DNA from: an uncultured Pelagibacteraceae bacterium
Lineage (GTDB): Bacteria > Pseudomonadota > Alphaproteobacteria > Pelagibacterales > Pelagibacteraceae
Reading direction: 5' to 3'
Assembly: GCA_902590465.1 (NCBI GenBank)
Contig: CACIWX010000003.1
Location: 1-64,000 of the forward strand
Length of the DNA: 64,000 bases
Of this stretch, positions 9,413 through 19,535 are shown one piece after another (position 1 is the stretch's first letter; every line of letters starts with the position of its first letter). Made by a program: the position numbers and the translations under genes. The notes below the pieces were generated by a model, which worked only from the letters and a program-made list of their open reading frames with translations, made no database searches and was not told where the DNA came from.

Positions 9413-9457
9413 TTAGCTTGCTATATAGTAAGTACTTATTAAATTACTAGATCTGTA

Positions 9458-10036
9458 ATGAAAAAAATTCTAATCGGCACACATAATAAGGGAAAATTTA
9501 AAGAAATTGCTTATTTAATATCAAGAAAATTTAAAAAGGTTTCACCTATTTCGCTAAGAATCAAAAGCCCAAAAGAGACAGGAACATCTTTTATTTCTAA
9601 TTCTAAACTCAAAGTTAAATTCTTTTCAAAGCATGTGGATTACGACGCAATATCAGATGACTCAGGTTTGTGTATAAAGGCTCTAAAAAATAGACCAGGA
9701 ATTTACTCAGCAAGATTAGCGAAAAAACATGGGAGTTTTCACAAAGCGATGAAGTTTATTTTAAAAAAAATGAAAAATAAAAAGAATAGAAATGCCGTAT
9801 TTGTTTGTAGTCTTTCATATAAAAAAAAAAATTCAAAAATAATCTCAGCAGTAGGAAAATTAAAAGGAAAAATATCTTATAGGATTTTAGGAAAAAAAGG
9901 ATTTGGATATGACCCCATTTTTATTCCACTAAAAAGTAAGTTTACATTTGGTCAAATGCAAAAAAATAAAAAAGTTAAAATGGACCATAGATTTTTAGCA
10001 TTTCAAAAGTTAAAAAAGAAAATTAAAATTTTATGA
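9458..10036 (+). CDS. rdgB: XTP/dITP diphosphatase (RdgB/Ham1)
   Basis: IGTHNKGKFKEI, ISDDSGLCIKALKNRPGIYSAR, GFGYDPIFIP. Confidence 0.95.
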   Translation: MKKILIGTHNKGKFKEIAYLISRKFKKVSPISLRIKSPKETGTSFISNSKLKVKFFSKHVDYDAISDDSGLCIKALKNRPGIYSARLAKKHGSFHKAMKFILKKMKNKKNRNAVFVCSLSYKKKNSKIISAVGKLKGKISYRILGKKGFGYDPIFIPLKSKFTFGQMQKNKKVKMDHRFLAFQKLKKKIKIL

Positions 10037-11177
10037 ACTTATTGTTCCTAGTCATGTAAATATCTAATTCTTGCGTAACTTTCCTATTTTTAAAACTAAA
10101 TGTACCAATTTTTCCTTTAATCTTATTTTTGAATATAAAATCATTTACAGAATTGATTTCACCATTTTTTTTCCATGCGTAATAAATTAGCCCTAAAGCA
10201 TCATAAGCTAAAATTGTAATTTCATTTGGATAAATTTGGAACTTGTTAAAAAATTTGTTATTATATTTTTTAAATTCGTTATAGTTCACAGATGGATAGT
10301 ATAGATTTTTGATAGAATTTTCATAAAATATACTTTCATCAAACCATTGGTTAATAGTTGTAAATAGAACTTTTTCTTGACTCACATCTGTATAAACTAA
10401 AGAAGTTAAAACACTTTTGAGATTATTACCAAAGTCAATTATTATAACGGAGTCAAAATTTACATCACCTAATGTATATAGTTGCTCTAAACGTTCCAAT
10501 TCTTTAATTGATTGATCATCTTCTTTATCTTCGAACATTTTCTTCCTTAATTTTAGATTTCTTTTTCTTTGGGAATAATTAGTCAGAGTCTCAATTTCGC
10601 CAGTAAGAACCTCCGGATTAGGAGTATATGGAAAAGTTTTGACATTTCTTAGATTTAAATTAATTATCTTTTCTTCAATCAATTTCGTATAATCATTTTT
10701 TGGATACATTATAATTGTCTTTGTTTTTTTTTGTTTATTTATAAATTTCGTTAAAGCTTCAAGTTGAGACTCTAAACTTACACCTATACTTATAATATTA
10801 TTTGTAAATTCAGGATCTACATTGGAAGGTGAAATAAATGTCATATTATTATATTTTTTTACAAACTCAAATTCATCATGAGTGACAGGTCCTATAATAA
10901 TTTTTATATTCTGTGATTTAAAGTTTTCGACTGCTAAATTAATTTTTTTTTCATCATTAAAACCTGAGTCTCTTGGAACTATTATAACATTTTCATCATT
11001 TATTTCTTCTAAGGCTAATTGCAATGAGTATAAGAGTGAATTTCCTATCTCACTATAAGGTCCTGTCAGGGGAGCCAACAAACCAACTTTGAGGGTTTTA
11101 TTATTTTCTTCACTTAATAGATTAGAATTAAATATAAATAGTATATAAAACAATAATAAAATAATTTTACATTTCAT
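10023..11177 (-). CDS. Penicillin-binding-protein activator / LpoA-like periplasmic-binding-fold protein
   Basis: Signal peptide MKCKIILLLFYILFIFNSNLLS, then LKVGLLAPLTGPYSEIGNSLLYSLQLALEEI; divergent from rsmI as in lpoA/rsmI loci. The listed start at 11312 reads through rsmI; ATG at 11177 is more likely. Confidence 0.8.
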   Translation of the reverse strand: MKCKIILLLFYILFIFNSNLLSEENNKTLKVGLLAPLTGPYSEIGNSLLYSLQLALEEINDENVIIVPRDSGFNDEKKINLAVENFKSQNIKIIIGPVTHDEFEFVKKYNNMTFISPSNVDPEFTNNIISIGVSLESQLEALTKFINKQKKTKTIIMYPKNDYTKLIEEKIINLNLRNVKTFPYTPNPEVLTGEIETLTNYSQRKRNLKLRKKMFEDKEDDQSIKELERLEQLYTLGDVNFDSVIIIDFGNNLKSVLTSLVYTDVSQEKVLFTTINQWFDESIFYENSIKNLYYPSVNYNEFKKYNNKFFNKFQIYPNEITILAYDALGLIYYAWKKNGEINSVNDFIFKNKIKGKIGTFSFKNRKVTQELDIYMTRNNKFIKF

Positions 11178-11178
11178 A

Positions 11179-12018
11179 ATGAAACTTTTTTCTAATAACA
11201 TATACATTGTTTCAACACCTATTGGAAATCTTGATGATATAACTTTAAGAGCGTTAAAGGTTTTAAAAAATTCAGACATAATCCTTTGCGAAGATACCAG
11301 AAGGTCAATCAAACTTCTAAATCATTATAAGATTAGAAAAAAATTGGTTTCCTATCATAAATTTAACGAAAAAAAAAAACTTAACGAAATTATTAAATAT
11401 TTCAAAGAGGGCAAAATTTTGTCTTTAATATCTGATGCTGGCACTCCTCTTTTATCTGATCCTGGTAGATTATTAATTAATAAATGTGCTGAAAATGAAA
11501 TACAAATAACTCCAATTCCTGGAGTTTCCTCTATTACTACGGCTTTAAGTGTTTCCGGATTTAAAGATCAGTTTTTATTTTATGGCTACTTACCTAAAAC
11601 TGAAAAAGAACTTAAAAAAGTTTTAACAACATTATCAAATTATCAATTCACACAAGTATTTTTTATAACATCAAAAAAAATAAACCAGTATATTAGGGAA
11701 TTTAAACTTTTTTTTTCGGGAAGAAAAATATTGATTGCTAGAGAATTAACCAAAATACATGAGTCATTTATAAGGGCAGATATAGATGATCTACAATTAT
11801 TTAAAACCCATATTAAAGGTGAATTAACAGTGATAATTTCTGAACAAATAAAAAAACCAAAAATTTTTGATGAACAAAAAATTGTGAATAAAATAAAAAA
11901 ATATTTAAAAAATTACAGTTTGAAAGATACTGTAAATTTAATTTTAGAAACAGAAAAAATAAATAAGAAAAAAATTTACGATTTATGTTTAAAAATAAAA
12001 AATGAAAAAAATTCTTAG
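11179..12018 (+). CDS. rsmI: 16S rRNA (cytidine(1402)-2'-O)-methyltransferase
   Basis: IYIVSTPIGNLDDITLRALKVLK, CEDTRRSIKLLNHY, ISDAGTPLLSDPG, PIPGVSSITTALSVSG. Confidence 0.96.
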   Translation: MKLFSNNIYIVSTPIGNLDDITLRALKVLKNSDIILCEDTRRSIKLLNHYKIRKKLVSYHKFNEKKKLNEIIKYFKEGKILSLISDAGTPLLSDPGRLLINKCAENEIQITPIPGVSSITTALSVSGFKDQFLFYGYLPKTEKELKKVLTTLSNYQFTQVFFITSKKINQYIREFKLFFSGRKILIARELTKIHESFIRADIDDLQLFKTHIKGELTVIISEQIKKPKIFDEQKIVNKIKKYLKNYSLKDTVNLILETEKINKKKIYDLCLKIKNEKNS

Positions 12019-12583
12019 TTTTATTTTATTTATAGTTTTAGTGTCTTGCACTTCCGCTGCTCAGTTTGGAGCTGGAGTGAATATTACTTTTGATCCAAGA
12101 ACAATCGGTATGCAAATTGACGATACAATAATGCAAAAAAACCTATCCGCAAGATTGGCGCTTGAAGATAAAAAGTATTTTTTATCAATTCAATCAGAAG
12201 TCCTTGATGGAAGAATTTTTTTATCAGGAAAAGTTGAAGAACCAGAGGAAAAAATAAAAATTACAAAAATGGCATGGGAGACGAAAGGTGTAAGATCAGT
12301 TAAAAATGCGATTACAATTAAAGGTCAAAGTAATTTTAAAAACACAGCAAAAGATATCCTGATTACCAGTCAATTAAGAAGTGCATTAATATTTAATAAA
12401 AAAACTAAAGCTAGAAATTATACTTTGGAAACTGTTAACAAAAATATTTATATTTTTGGTATTGCAATGGATGAAGAGGAAAAAAAAGAAGTCATGAATG
12501 AAGCAAACAAAATATATGATGTCGAGGAGATAATTCCTTCGATTTATCTTGCCACAGAGTTAAGTAGAACAAAAATTAATTAG
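12002..12583 (+). CDS. BON-domain lipoprotein (DolP/YraP-like)
   Basis: Lipobox-like VLVSCTS; two BON-like units (LDGRIFLSGKVEEPEEKIKITKMAWETKGVRSVKNAITI; ETVNKNIYIFGIAMDEEEKKEV). Confidence 0.8.
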   Translation: MKKILSFILFIVLVSCTSAAQFGAGVNITFDPRTIGMQIDDTIMQKNLSARLALEDKKYFLSIQSEVLDGRIFLSGKVEEPEEKIKITKMAWETKGVRSVKNAITIKGQSNFKNTAKDILITSQLRSALIFNKKTKARNYTLETVNKNIYIFGIAMDEEEKKEVMNEANKIYDVEEIIPSIYLATELSRTKIN

Positions 12584-14858
12584 AATAATCAATCACGTCA
12601 GAAGAGTAAGCAGCAATAGAAGCTAAGTTTAAAATTTCTGAGGTGCTAGCACGTAAAGGAGCTACCTCAATAGGTTGACCCAAGCCAATCAATAAAGGTC
12701 CAATATTTTTTCCGCCACCAAAAACTTTCATTAGTTTTGTTGATATAGCAGCACTGTGCAATGCTGGCATAATTAAAACATTTGCGTTACCTACTATCTT
12801 AGAGAATGGATAAATTTCTTGATATGTAGGGTTTAAAGCCACATCTGGTTGCATCTCACCATCAAAATCAAAATCAACTTTTTCTTTTTTAAGTTTTTCA
12901 ATTGCATCTCTTACATGTCTAGTGTTTCTAGACAAAGGTTTTCCAAAAGTTGAGTGTGATAAAAAAGCTACTTTTGGTTCAAAGCCAAATAAACGCGCAA
13001 TTCGCACGCACGATTTAGAAATATTCACCAGTCTTTCCGCAGAAGGTAACTCTGTTACGTTGGTGTCTGCTACGAGAATAGTTTTTCCTTTAGAAACAAT
13101 CATGGTCATACCAAAAATTTCCTCTCCTGGTCTTGCTTCTACTACTTTTTTAAGTTTTTCAATTGAGGCTGCGTAGTGTCTGATATTTCCGGTAACCATT
13201 GCATCAGCATCTTTGCATGCAATCATAGATGAACCCCATGCTATCCTATCATTCCTGACTAAACGATCTACGTCTCTTTCTAGTTGACCCTCCCTTTGAA
13301 GTTTTTTGTATAAATGTTTGACGTATTTATCTCTTTTATTTTTATCTGTAGAGTTTACTATTTCAATTTTGTAATTTTCATCTAATCCTATCTTTCTTAA
13401 TTGTTCTCTAACCCTATTTTCTGCTCCTATAACTATTGGAACTCCCAATTTATTTTTTCCGAATTCAATTGCTGCTTTAAGCATGTTTTCATCTTCACCT
13501 TCTGCAAAAATAACTCTTTTAGGATTTTTTCTTATTTTTGCATTTATTCCTTGCATGATCGACATTGATGGATCTAATCGATTTGATAACTGATCTTTAT
13601 AAAGATCAATATCTTCTATTTTTTTTCTTGCAGCGCCACTTTTAATTGCAGCTTCTGCAACTGCAGCAGGAATTACACTTATTAACCTTGGATCAAAAGT
13701 TGATGGAATAATATAATTTTTTCCATATCTTGGGCGGTCTCCACCATATGCAGCAACAACTTCATCAGGAACATTTTCTCTAGCCAAAAGTGCAATCGCA
13801 TTTGCTGCTGCCACTTTCATTTCTTCATTAATTGCTTTGGCTCTTACATCTAGAGCACCTCTAAAAATGTATGGAAAACCAATTAAATTATTTACTTGGT
13901 TAGGGTAGTCAGAGCGACCTGTAGCAATGATTGCATCGTTTCTAACTTCTTCAATTATTTCAGGTTTTATCTCAGGATCAGGATTCGCACATGCAAAAAT
14001 AATTGGGTTTTTAGCCATGGACTTAACCATTTCTTTATTCACCACATCTTTTGCTGACAAACCTAGAAAAACATCCGCATCTTTCATTGCCTCTGCAAGA
14101 GTCCTATGCTTTGTATCAATGGCAAAAGCAGATTTAAATTGATCAATATTTTTTCTTCCTTTGTAGATGACACCTTTGCTGTCACACATAATTATGTTTT
14201 CATTTTTAACTCCAGAACTTTTAAATAAATTTGCGCAGGCTTGAGCTGATGCCCCAGCTCCGTTTACAACAATTTTTACTTTTGAAATCTTTTTCTTAGA
14301 TATATCTAATGCATTTATTAAAGCTGCAGTGGTTATGATTGCTGTACCATGTTGATCGTCATGGAACACAGGTATATCTAGAATTTCTCTTAATTTTTGT
14401 TCAATTATAAAACAGTCTGGTGCAGCAATATCTTCAAGGTTTATTCCTCCAAACGTTCCACTTATATTTTTTATTGTTTCGATGATCGAGTTTGTATCTT
14501 TGCTATCTATTTCAATATCGATTGAATCAATATCAGCGAAACGTTTAAATAAAACTGACTTTCCTTCCATGACAGGTTTTGATGCTAGAGATCCAAGATT
14601 ACCCAAACCTAAGATTGCTGATCCATTACTTATCACAGCTACCAGATTACCTTTACTAGTATAATCATATGCCAGATCTGGATTTTTTGAAATTTCTTTT
14701 ACAGGCGCTGCAACACCAGGTGAATACGCCAGAGAAAGGTCACGTTTGGTTGTAAGAGGCTTAGAGGATCCTATCTCAATTTTGCCTGACTTCCCCTTTA
14801 TATGAAAATCAAGAGCTTCTTTATCTGTGTAGTGGTCAATTTCTGTTTTTTTTGGCAT
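12576..14858 (-). CDS. maeB: NADP-dependent malic enzyme with C-terminal phosphotransacetylase-like domain
   Basis: LSLAYSPGVAAPVKEI, VFHDDQHGTAIITTAAL, FACANPDPEIKPE; C-terminal PTA-type domain. Confidence 0.95.
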   Translation of the reverse strand: MPKKTEIDHYTDKEALDFHIKGKSGKIEIGSSKPLTTKRDLSLAYSPGVAAPVKEISKNPDLAYDYTSKGNLVAVISNGSAILGLGNLGSLASKPVMEGKSVLFKRFADIDSIDIEIDSKDTNSIIETIKNISGTFGGINLEDIAAPDCFIIEQKLREILDIPVFHDDQHGTAIITTAALINALDISKKKISKVKIVVNGAGASAQACANLFKSSGVKNENIIMCDSKGVIYKGRKNIDQFKSAFAIDTKHRTLAEAMKDADVFLGLSAKDVVNKEMVKSMAKNPIIFACANPDPEIKPEIIEEVRNDAIIATGRSDYPNQVNNLIGFPYIFRGALDVRAKAINEEMKVAAANAIALLARENVPDEVVAAYGGDRPRYGKNYIIPSTFDPRLISVIPAAVAEAAIKSGAARKKIEDIDLYKDQLSNRLDPSMSIMQGINAKIRKNPKRVIFAEGEDENMLKAAIEFGKNKLGVPIVIGAENRVREQLRKIGLDENYKIEIVNSTDKNKRDKYVKHLYKKLQREGQLERDVDRLVRNDRIAWGSSMIACKDADAMVTGNIRHYAASIEKLKKVVEARPGEEIFGMTMIVSKGKTILVADTNVTELPSAERLVNISKSCVRIARLFGFEPKVAFLSHSTFGKPLSRNTRHVRDAIEKLKKEKVDFDFDGEMQPDVALNPTYQEIYPFSKIVGNANVLIMPALHSAAISTKLMKVFGGGKNIGPLLIGLGQPIEVAPLRASTSEILNLASIAAYSSDVIDYSN

Positions 14859-14928
14859 TTAGCTTTATGAGTATGTAATATAAAAAATGATAATTCACTA
14901 AAAATTTATGGCTTAATTAAGAATATTT

Positions 14929-16455
14929 ATGAACCTGTTATCTTCAGCATCTGTATTTAGTTTTTTTACCTTAATCAGTAGAATTTTAGGCTACCTTAGA
15001 GATATTTTAATAGCAATTTTTCTCGGAGCATCAGTTTTTGCAGATGCTTTTTTTGTGGCTTTTAGATTGCCGAATACTTTCAGAAGGTTATTTGCAGAAG
15101 GTACATTTAATGCAGCGTTTATTCCTAGTTATACTTCTGCCAAAGTTGAGGATAAAAAAAAAGGAAAAAGATTTGCTGACGATGTTTTAAATTATTTATT
15201 GTTAATTTTGTTGTTAATAGTTACTATAGTGGAGATTTTTACTCCATACTTCATTTACATTATCGCGCCAGGTTTTTTAGAAGATCAAATCAAATTTAAT
15301 TTAGCTGTTGAATTAACAAGGATTACATTTCCGTTTTTATTATTTGTAAGTCTATCGTCATTTTTTGCAGGAATACTTAATTCTAACAATAAGTTTGCAG
15401 CAGCAGCTGGTGCACCTATAATTTTAAATGTAGTTTTAATTATAAGCTTAATCTTCTCTTTTGTGCAAGGTTTAGATTATGCAAAGCAGCTTTCTTATGG
15501 TGTTACCATAGCGGGTGTAATTCAATTATTTTTTTTAATTTACGTAGCTAAAAAATTTTATAAGCCTGCATTGTATTTTACTTTAAAATTTAGCAACAGA
15601 GTAAGATTTTTTTTCAAAAAACTCTTACCAAGTATTTTATCTTCAGGTGTTACACAAATAAATATTTTAGTTGGTACAATTATTGCTTCTTTTCAATCAG
15701 GCGCAGTATCTTACCTTTATTATGCTGACAGAGTTTACCAAATAAATCTTGCGGTAGCAGGAATAGCTGTCGGAACTGTTTCTTTACCAGTTCTTTCCAA
15801 AGCTTTTAAAATGAAAAATTTTAAAAAAATTTCTAATATTCAAAATAAATCTTTTGAACTTTCACTCTTATTTTCAATACCTGCAAGTTTTGGATTAATT
15901 ATAGCGTCGAGTGAAATAGTTAATGTATTATTTGGATATGGATCTTTTTCTACAAAAGATGTTGAAATGACAGCAGCTGCTCTAAAGTTTTTTGGATATG
16001 GAGTGCCAGCATTTGCATTGATCAAAATTTTATCAAACTTTTATTTTGCAAGAGATAACACCAAAACACCTTTCTATATTTCTTTATTAGTTGTTTTTTT
16101 AAATATTTCAATTAGCGTAATTTTTTTTAATAAAATTGGGTTTGTAATTATTCCTATCGCTACATCAATCTCAACTTGGGTTGGGGTTTTTATTTACATC
16201 TATTTGTTAAATTATAAAAAAATTTTATTATTAAAAAATCAATTAATGATAAATTTTATCAAGATATTGATTTCGACAATCATTATGTCGTCTATATTGC
16301 TATTTTTTTTAAAAAGGTTCTCAAATTATTTAGACTATAGTTACGATTATAAAGCTGTTACTTTAATATCAATTGTTAGCTTTGTGGGTATGTTTTATTT
16401 AATATCATGTTATTTATTTGGAATATTAAAACTTAAAAATTATAAAACGAACTAA
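14929..16455 (+). CDS. murJ: Lipid II flippase MurJ (MviN)
   Basis: FTLISRILGYLRDILIAIFLGASVFADAFFVAFRLPNTFRRLFAEGTFNAAFIPSY. Confidence 0.97.
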   Translation: MNLLSSASVFSFFTLISRILGYLRDILIAIFLGASVFADAFFVAFRLPNTFRRLFAEGTFNAAFIPSYTSAKVEDKKKGKRFADDVLNYLLLILLLIVTIVEIFTPYFIYIIAPGFLEDQIKFNLAVELTRITFPFLLFVSLSSFFAGILNSNNKFAAAAGAPIILNVVLIISLIFSFVQGLDYAKQLSYGVTIAGVIQLFFLIYVAKKFYKPALYFTLKFSNRVRFFFKKLLPSILSSGVTQINILVGTIIASFQSGAVSYLYYADRVYQINLAVAGIAVGTVSLPVLSKAFKMKNFKKISNIQNKSFELSLLFSIPASFGLIIASSEIVNVLFGYGSFSTKDVEMTAAALKFFGYGVPAFALIKILSNFYFARDNTKTPFYISLLVVFLNISISVIFFNKIGFVIIPIATSISTWVGVFIYIYLLNYKKILLLKNQLMINFIKILISTIIMSSILLFFLKRFSNYLDYSYDYKAVTLISIVSFVGMFYLISCYLFGILKLKNYKTN

Positions 16456-17459
16456 TGAGTAAAAAAAAATTAGTATTTTCTGGTGTGCAACCAACAGGTA
16501 ATCTTCATTTAGGAAATTACTTAGGAGCGCTTAAGAATTTTGTTACATTACAAAAAGAGATGAAATGTATATATTGCGTTGTTGACTTACATGCTATTAC
16601 TGTTTTTCAAGATCCCAGTCACTTACATGATAACGTTTTAGAAACTACAGCGAGTTTTTTAGCAACCGGTTTAGATTATAATAAAAGCATAATTTTTAAT
16701 CAATCTTCAGTTGCCGGTCATGCAGAACTTGCCTGGATCTTAAACTGTGTTTCAAGAATTGGTTGGTTAAATAGAATGACTCAATTCAAGGATAAAGCTG
16801 GAACAGATAAAGAAAAAGCTAGTGTTGGTCTCTATATTTATCCCAATCTTATGGCTGCAGATATTTTACTTTACAAAGCTACTCATGTTCCAGTCGGCGC
16901 AGATCAAAAACAGCATTTAGAATTATCACGTGATATAGCTCAAAAATTTAATAAGGATTTTAATTGTAAAGATTTTTTTCCTCTCCCAGAACCATTAATA
17001 TCTAAAAATATTTCTAGAATTATGAGCTTAAGAGACGGAACTAAAAAAATGAGTAAATCTGAAGAATCTGATTATGCGAGAATAAATTTAAAAGACACTG
17101 CAGACGAAATAAATAAAAAAATAAAAAAAGCTAAGTCTGACTCAGAATCAATTCCTGGAGAGATAAAATCATTAGAGAACAAACCAGAAGCTTTAAATCT
17201 TTTAACTATGTATTCTGAATTAACTAAAAGCAATTTAGAAAAAACTATTTCAGAAATGGCTGGAAAAGAGTATTCTCTTTTAAAAACAAAATTAGCAGAA
17301 GTTATAATTAATGAAATAACGCCAGTAGGTAAAGAGATTCAAAAATTGCTTAAAGACAAGTCTCATTTAAAAAATATTCTAAAAAAAGGCACTGAAAAAG
17401 CTAACATTATTGCTGAGGAAAACCTGAAAAATATACGTGAAAAAGTAGGCTTGATATAA
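16455..17459 (+). CDS. trpS: Tryptophanyl-tRNA synthetase
   Basis: VFSGVQPTGNLHLGNYLGALKNF (HIGH-like), PVGADQKQHLELSRDIA, KKMSKSEE (KMSKS). Confidence 0.97.
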   Translation: MSKKKLVFSGVQPTGNLHLGNYLGALKNFVTLQKEMKCIYCVVDLHAITVFQDPSHLHDNVLETTASFLATGLDYNKSIIFNQSSVAGHAELAWILNCVSRIGWLNRMTQFKDKAGTDKEKASVGLYIYPNLMAADILLYKATHVPVGADQKQHLELSRDIAQKFNKDFNCKDFFPLPEPLISKNISRIMSLRDGTKKMSKSEESDYARINLKDTADEINKKIKKAKSDSESIPGEIKSLENKPEALNLLTMYSELTKSNLEKTISEMAGKEYSLLKTKLAEVIINEITPVGKEIQKLLKDKSHLKNILKKGTEKANIIAEENLKNIREKVGLI

Positions 17460-17471
17460 TATAAAGCCTTA

Positions 17472-18023
17472 ATGATACAAATAGAAACTACACCAAACCC
17501 GGACTCCATTAAGTTTTTGTCAGATAAGACATTATCTTCAATAGGAAGCGAGGAATTTAAAAAAGAGAAAAAGAATGAAATTAGCATTCCGTTCGTAAAA
17601 GAATTGCTAAATTTTAAAGGCGTGGAATTGATATTATTATCAAAAAATTTTCTTTCAGTAAAAAAAACTAAAGAAGTTTCATGGAACGAACTTAAACCAA
17701 TGATAATTTCTCATTTGAATGATTATTTCGAGAAAAATGATGAGCCAATACTCAAAGAAAGTAAAAAAAATAAGGAAAATAGCGAAATTGACAATGAAAC
17801 TGTTAATAAAATTATCGAAGTTTTAGATACCAAAATTAGACCAGCTGTGGCAAGAGATGGTGGAGATATTAAGTTTAAATCCTTTGAAAATGGAGTTGTT
17901 AAAGTGCAATTACAAGGAAGTTGCTCAGGTTGCCCAAGTTCCTTAATGACACTGAAACAAGGGGTTCAAAATCTTCTAAAACATTATGTTAAAGAAGTTA
18001 ATTCAGTAGAGGCCGTACAATGA
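17472..18023 (+). CDS. NifU/Nfu-family Fe-S scaffold protein
   Basis: N-terminal Nfu domain (IQIETTPNPDSIKFL) and C-terminal NifU domain (IRPAVARDGGDIKF...GSCSGCPSSLMTLKQGV). Confidence 0.93.
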   Translation: MIQIETTPNPDSIKFLSDKTLSSIGSEEFKKEKKNEISIPFVKELLNFKGVELILLSKNFLSVKKTKEVSWNELKPMIISHLNDYFEKNDEPILKESKKNKENSEIDNETVNKIIEVLDTKIRPAVARDGGDIKFKSFENGVVKVQLQGSCSGCPSSLMTLKQGVQNLLKHYVKEVNSVEAVQ

Positions 18024-19534
18024 AAAAAAAATTAAGTTATAGAGATAAGCTAATAGAATTAGCATATATTTATGATGTTAAAGAAATTAAAGATTATGAA
18101 AAAAGTAGAAAAAATTTAACTTCAGGTCAATTAGAGCTTATTTTAAAAAAAAATAAAATCACAATTCCAAAAGATTTCAAATCTAATTTTTTAAGGGATA
18201 ATTTCATAAAACCTGTTGGAAAAATTAAAACTAGTTTAGTAGAATTTAAAGAAAATAAAATAAAAGATAAAAATAGAGCGTTAAGAAAAATTGAAAACTT
18301 CAAACTTGACACAAATAGAAAAATTAGTCGGGCGTTTAAAGATTTATGGACACAACTTGGTAAAATTGGCTTAAACTTTTTAAATATAATACCAAAGCTA
18401 GGAACAGTAATATTCGAATTTTTTGCTAATTTATTTACTGATTTATTCCACGGAATATATAAACAGCAAATAGAGCCGCAAAAAGCCAAACGAGTAATGA
18501 TTGCCATTGCTTCCGTAGCAGTTGTAGCAACGATTTCTTTTAGCGGAATTAATTATTTTTCTGATGGGGAAACAGTTAAAAAACCTGAGATTAAAAAAGA
18601 AATTAAAAAAGAAGTAAAAAAACCTGAAATAAAAAAAGAGGTAAAAAAACCTGAAATTAAAAAACCAAAAGTTAAAAAAGAAACAAATAAATCTAAAGAA
18701 AAAAAGCCTAAGCTTGAAGTAAAAAGAAAAAGTGTAGACGAAGTAATTTTGCCTAATTTAAATTTAAAAACGGAGACAGTTTTAAATCTCTTCAAAGATG
18801 TAGAATATGATTTAGGTAAAGTGCGATCACAAAAATTAGTAAAACCTATTTATTTTACTCAGTTTCCAAGAGATCTTGATGCTCTTCAAAGTACCAAACT
18901 AAAAAAAGAGACTTTTATTAAAATAGTCTTACCTCTGATTGTTGCTGAAAATGAGAGAATATTAGCTGATAGAGAAAAATTATTAACATTATCAGACAAA
19001 AAATTTACTACAGATTTAGAAAAGCAATGGATAAGACAAAAACTTTTAGAGTACAAAGTCAAAAAAGGTGACTTGAAAGAACTAGTAGTTCGAATGGACA
19101 TAATTCCAACATCTATTGCATTAGCTCAAGCAGCAAAAGAAAGTGGATGGGGAACTTCCAGGTTTGCTTTAGAGGGAAATGCTATTTTCGGACAATGGAC
19201 ATGGAGTGGACAAGGAATAGCTCCTTTAGATAGAGAAAGTAATAAAAATCATAAAATTTTAAAATTTCCAATTTTAAGAGCTTCGGTAAAAGCATATCAG
19301 AACAATCTTAATACTCATAAAAGTTATAATAAATTTAGACAAAAAAGATTAGCTCTTAGGGATAAAAAAAAAAGAATTAAAGGTTTAGAATTAACTGAAA
19401 CTTTAAATAACTATGCACAAACAGGAACTGAATATACAAAAATATTAAATCAGATTATTAAACAAAATAGATTAATGGATTTTGAGTCAGTAAGATTAGT
19501 TAATTCAGTTAAAAAAATTGAATTATCTTCATAG
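18020..19534 (+). CDS. Bax-like protein: glucosaminidase domain behind a TM anchor and Lys/Pro/Glu-rich linker
   Basis: Central TM segment, KKPEIKKEIKKEVKKPEIKKEVKKPEIKK repeats, C-terminal SIALAQAAKESGWGTSRFALEGNAIFGQWTW. Confidence 0.8.
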   Translation: MKKKLSYRDKLIELAYIYDVKEIKDYEKSRKNLTSGQLELILKKNKITIPKDFKSNFLRDNFIKPVGKIKTSLVEFKENKIKDKNRALRKIENFKLDTNRKISRAFKDLWTQLGKIGLNFLNIIPKLGTVIFEFFANLFTDLFHGIYKQQIEPQKAKRVMIAIASVAVVATISFSGINYFSDGETVKKPEIKKEIKKEVKKPEIKKEVKKPEIKKPKVKKETNKSKEKKPKLEVKRKSVDEVILPNLNLKTETVLNLFKDVEYDLGKVRSQKLVKPIYFTQFPRDLDALQSTKLKKETFIKIVLPLIVAENERILADREKLLTLSDKKFTTDLEKQWIRQKLLEYKVKKGDLKELVVRMDIIPTSIALAQAAKESGWGTSRFALEGNAIFGQWTWSGQGIAPLDRESNKNHKILKFPILRASVKAYQNNLNTHKSYNKFRQKRLALRDKKKRIKGLELTETLNNYAQTGTEYTKILNQIIKQNRLMDFESVRLVNSVKKIELSS

Positions 19535-19535
19535 G

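Noticed and set aside
11178-11312. 45-residue N-terminal extension of the LpoA-like ORF
   Set aside because: Runs antisense through the conserved rsmI N-terminus; a signal peptide starts at 11177.
18580-18700. Short tandem-like repeats considered as a CRISPR or non-coding repeat array
   Set aside because: They are in frame, encode a KPEIKK linker, and have no spacer structure.
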